A stretch of DNA of 64,000 bases from Paracoccus nototheniae (GTDB lineage Bacteria; Pseudomonadota; Alphaproteobacteria; Rhodobacterales; Rhodobacteraceae), in NCBI RefSeq assembly GCF_004335005.1, contig NZ_RQRT01000001.1:62001-126000 (forward strand), written 5' to 3'. The notes below the pieces were generated by a model that was not told the DNA's origin, did no database searches, and was given only the letters and a program-made list of their open reading frames with translations. This document shows, in pieces, positions 62,217 through 64,000 of this stretch (position 1 is its first letter; each line of letters begins with the position of its first letter). The position numbers and the translations under genes are program-made.

Positions 62217-62939
62217 ATGACACTGAACCACAAGACCGCCGCGATCACCGGTGCCGCATCCGGGATCGGGCTGGAATGCGCCCGCATCCTGATCGAAAAC
62301 GGCGCCCGGGTCGTGCTGATCGACCGCGCCGGGGATCGCCTGAGCGCGTTGTGCGCGGAACTGGGTCCGAATGCCCATCCGCTGGTCGTCGACCTGCTGG
62401 ACGGGCCGCAAGTGTCCGCGATGGTGCCCCGGATCGAGGCGCTGGTCGGGCCGCTGGACATCTTTCATGCCAATGCGGGCGCCTATGTCGGCGGTCCTGC
62501 GGCGACAGGCGATCCCGACATCTGGGACCGGGTGCTGAACCTGAACGTGAATGCGGCCTTTCGCAGCGTGCAGGCCGTCCTGCCGGGCATGATCGCGCGC
62601 AAGTCCGGCGATATCCTGTTCACCAGTTCCGTCGCAGGCGTCGTGCCCGTGGTGTGGGAGCCGGTCTATACCGCCTCGAAATTCGCGGTGCAGGCATTCC
62701 TGCATGCGACGCGGCGGCAGGTGTCCCCGCATGGCATCCGCATGGGGGCGGTGCTGCCCGGCCCGGTCGTCACGGCGCTGCTGGACGACTGGCCCCGCGA
62801 GAAGATGGAGGAGGCGCTGGCCAACGGATCGCTGATGCAGCCGCGCGAGGTGGCCGAGGCGGTGCTGTTCATGCTGACCCGCCCGCGGGGGGTGGTGATC
62901 CGCGATATGGTCATTTTGCCCAACAGCGTCGATCTGTAA
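62217..62939 (+). CDS. SDR-family ribitol-type dehydrogenase
   Basis: 240 aa SDR. Rossmann motif '[35 protein letters not shown]', '[14 protein letters not shown]' (NAG), Ser in '[26 protein letters not shown]' with the YxxxK pair. The C-terminal '[17 protein letters not shown]' resembles ribitol 2-dehydrogenases. It should oxidise a pentitol (ribitol) to a ketopentose (D-ribulose) with NAD. GAGGAGG precedes the ATG 10 bp after the permease; the kinase gene follows 24 bp later. Confidence 0.88.
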   Translation: MTLNHKTAAITGAASGIGLECARILIENGARVVLIDRAGDRLSALCAELGPNAHPLVVDLLDGPQVSAMVPRIEALVGPLDIFHANAGAYVGGPAATGDPDIWDRVLNLNVNAAFRSVQAVLPGMIARKSGDILFTSSVAGVVPVVWEPVYTASKFAVQAFLHATRRQVSPHGIRMGAVLPGPVVTALLDDWPREKMEEALANGSLMQPREVAEAVLFMLTRPRGVVIRDMVILPNSVDL

Positions 62940-62963
62940 GGGGCCGCAAGGGGGGACCGCATC

Positions 62964-64000
62964 ATGACGGACGGATATCTGCTGGGCATCGATGTCGGCA
63001 CGGGCAGTGCGCGCGCGGGCGTCTTCACCACCAATGGCCGGATGATCGGCACGGGCAAGCACCCGATCGCCCTGCACCGGCAGCCGGGCAGCATCGTCGA
63101 GCAATCCTCCGAGGATATCTGGCGCGCGGTTGCACGATCCGTGCGGGGTGCGGTGGCTGATGCGGGCATCGATCCAGGCGCCATTCGCGGCATCGGGTTC
63201 GATGCGACCTGTTCGCTGGTCGTGCTGGGGCCGGGCGGCGCGCCCCTGCCGGTGGGCGATCCGGCTCATCCCGACCGCAACATCATGGTCTGGATGGATC
63301 ACCGCGCGCTGGAACAGTCCGAACGCATCAACGCCACCGGCCACCGGGTTCTGGATTATGTGGGGGGCCGCATCTCGCCCGAGATGGAGACACCCAAGCT
63401 GTTATGGCTGAAGGAAAACCGCCCCGGGATCTATGCCCAAGCGTGGCAGTTCATGGACCTGACCGACTTTCTGACATGGCGCGCCACGGGCTCTCTGGCC
63501 CGGTCGATCTGCACGGTCACCTGCAAATGGACCTATCTGGCGCATGAAGATGCCTGGGATGCCGGGTATTTCCGCATGATCGGGCTGGGCGATCTGGCCG
63601 ATGCCGGGTTCGACCGGATCGGCACGCAGATCGTGCCCGCAGGGTTCGCGCTGGCGGATGGCCTGACGGCGCAGGCGGCCGCTGATTTCGGGCTGACGGC
63701 GGGCGTGCCGGTGGCCGCCGGTCTGATCGACGCGCATGCCGGGGGCATCGGCTCGGTCGGGGCGCAGGATGGCGTGGCGCAGGGTGGGGCCACCGACAAT
63801 CTGGCCTATGTCTTTGGCACCTCGTCCTGCACGATGACCAGCACCCGCGATCCGGTCTTCGTGCCGGGGGTCTGGGGGCCCTATTATTCGGCGATGGTGC
63901 CGGGCCTGTGGCTGAACGAGGGCGGGCAATCCGCCGCCGGGGCCGCGATCGATCAGTTGCTGGACCATCACCCCCACACGCCCCGTGCCCGCGCACTGGC
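62964..64000 (+). CDS. FGGY-family carbohydrate kinase, ribulokinase type (3' end outside window)
   Basis: 345 codons visible of an expected ~540. Start ATG 62964 follows AAGGGGGG. FGGY features: 'LLGIDVGTGSARAGVF' phosphate-1 motif at the N-terminus, 'PIALHRQPGSIVEQSSEDIWRAVARSVRGAV', 'GIGFDATCSLVVLG', 'NIMVWMDHRALEQSERINATGHRVLDYVGGRISPEMETPKLLWLKENRP', 'SICTVTCKWTYLAHEDAWD', 'LIDAHAGGIGSVGA' and 'VFGTSSCTM'. This is the D-ribulokinase (FGGY) subgroup, phosphorylating the ketopentose made by the preceding dehydrogenase to D-ribulose 5-phosphate. Confidence 0.9.
   Translation, partial: MTDGYLLGIDVGTGSARAGVFTTNGRMIGTGKHPIALHRQPGSIVEQSSEDIWRAVARSVRGAVADAGIDPGAIRGIGFDATCSLVVLGPGGAPLPVGDPAHPDRNIMVWMDHRALEQSERINATGHRVLDYVGGRISPEMETPKLLWLKENRPGIYAQAWQFMDLTDFLTWRATGSLARSICTVTCKWTYLAHEDAWDAGYFRMIGLGDLADAGFDRIGTQIVPAGFALADGLTAQAAADFGLTAGVPVAAGLIDAHAGGIGSVGAQDGVAQGGATDNLAYVFGTSSCTMTSTRDPVFVPGVWGPYYSAMVPGLWLNEGGQSAAGAAIDQLLDHHPHTPRARAL

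Overview
The window looks like part of an extrachromosomal replicon (large plasmid or chromid) of a high-GC alphaproteobacterium. It most resembles Paracoccus or a close Rhodobacteraceae relative. The grounds are GC-rich codon use, tightly overlapping ATGA/TGATG gene junctions, a plasmid-type rep/parA/parB module with iterons, and many importer operons without core housekeeping genes. The genus call is inference from family resemblance; no rRNA, tRNA or marker gene is present to test it.

Left end (1-11.8 kb): a truncated peptide-type solute-binding protein gene, a serine resolvase, and a complete replication/partition module. ParA and ParB are transcribed leftward and an iteron-controlled Rep protein rightward. 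Between them lie a parS-like palindrome, a 23% GC stretch and an iteron array; two more parS-like sites flank and lie inside parB. Next comes a cstA / small CC-ended protein / ArsA-Get3-like ATPase operon, a decayed argininosuccinate-lyase-like remnant, a DUF1349 gene that appears frameshifted at a C6 tract, a YciI protein and a divergent TetR regulator with a clear operator.

Phosphorus block (11.9-29.5 kb): phnC-phnD-phnE-phnE plus an SDR behind a tandem Pho box, phnF on the opposite strand, then phnG-H-I-(HAD)-J-K-L-N-M encoding a full C-P lyase core. A Ugp-like ABC importer and a GpdQ-like metallophosphodiesterase follow. Together they would import phosphonates and probably phosphodiesters and release phosphate. 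No phnP or phnO is visible.

Amide/peptide block (29.6-37.6 kb): an AmiC-like sensor and AmiR-like ANTAR protein preceded by an intrinsic terminator, then a Dpp-type ABC importer and an acetamidase/formamidase. This layout suggests ligand-controlled antitermination. A 32-codon ORF and a small membrane protein follow.

Amino-acid and carboxylate block (38.3-54.5 kb): a LacI regulator with an operator over the promoter of a polar amino acid ABC importer, an FAH-type hydratase, an AbgB-like amidohydrolase with divergent LysR, an ArgE-like deacylase, and a DctB/DctD-type two-component system next to tctC-tctB-tctA. The regulator carries GAFPGA in place of GAFTGA.

Right end (54.5-64 kb): a cobalamin riboswitch with a btuFCD-like importer, then a LacI-controlled pentitol operon (binding protein, ATPase, permease, ribitol-type dehydrogenase, FGGY kinase cut by the window edge). 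Overall the replicon segment carries seven ABC systems and one tripartite tricarboxylate system for phosphorus, nitrogen, carbon and B12 scavenging. Several binding-protein genes are followed by a compact hairpin, probably to keep their mRNA more abundant than the rest of the operon.
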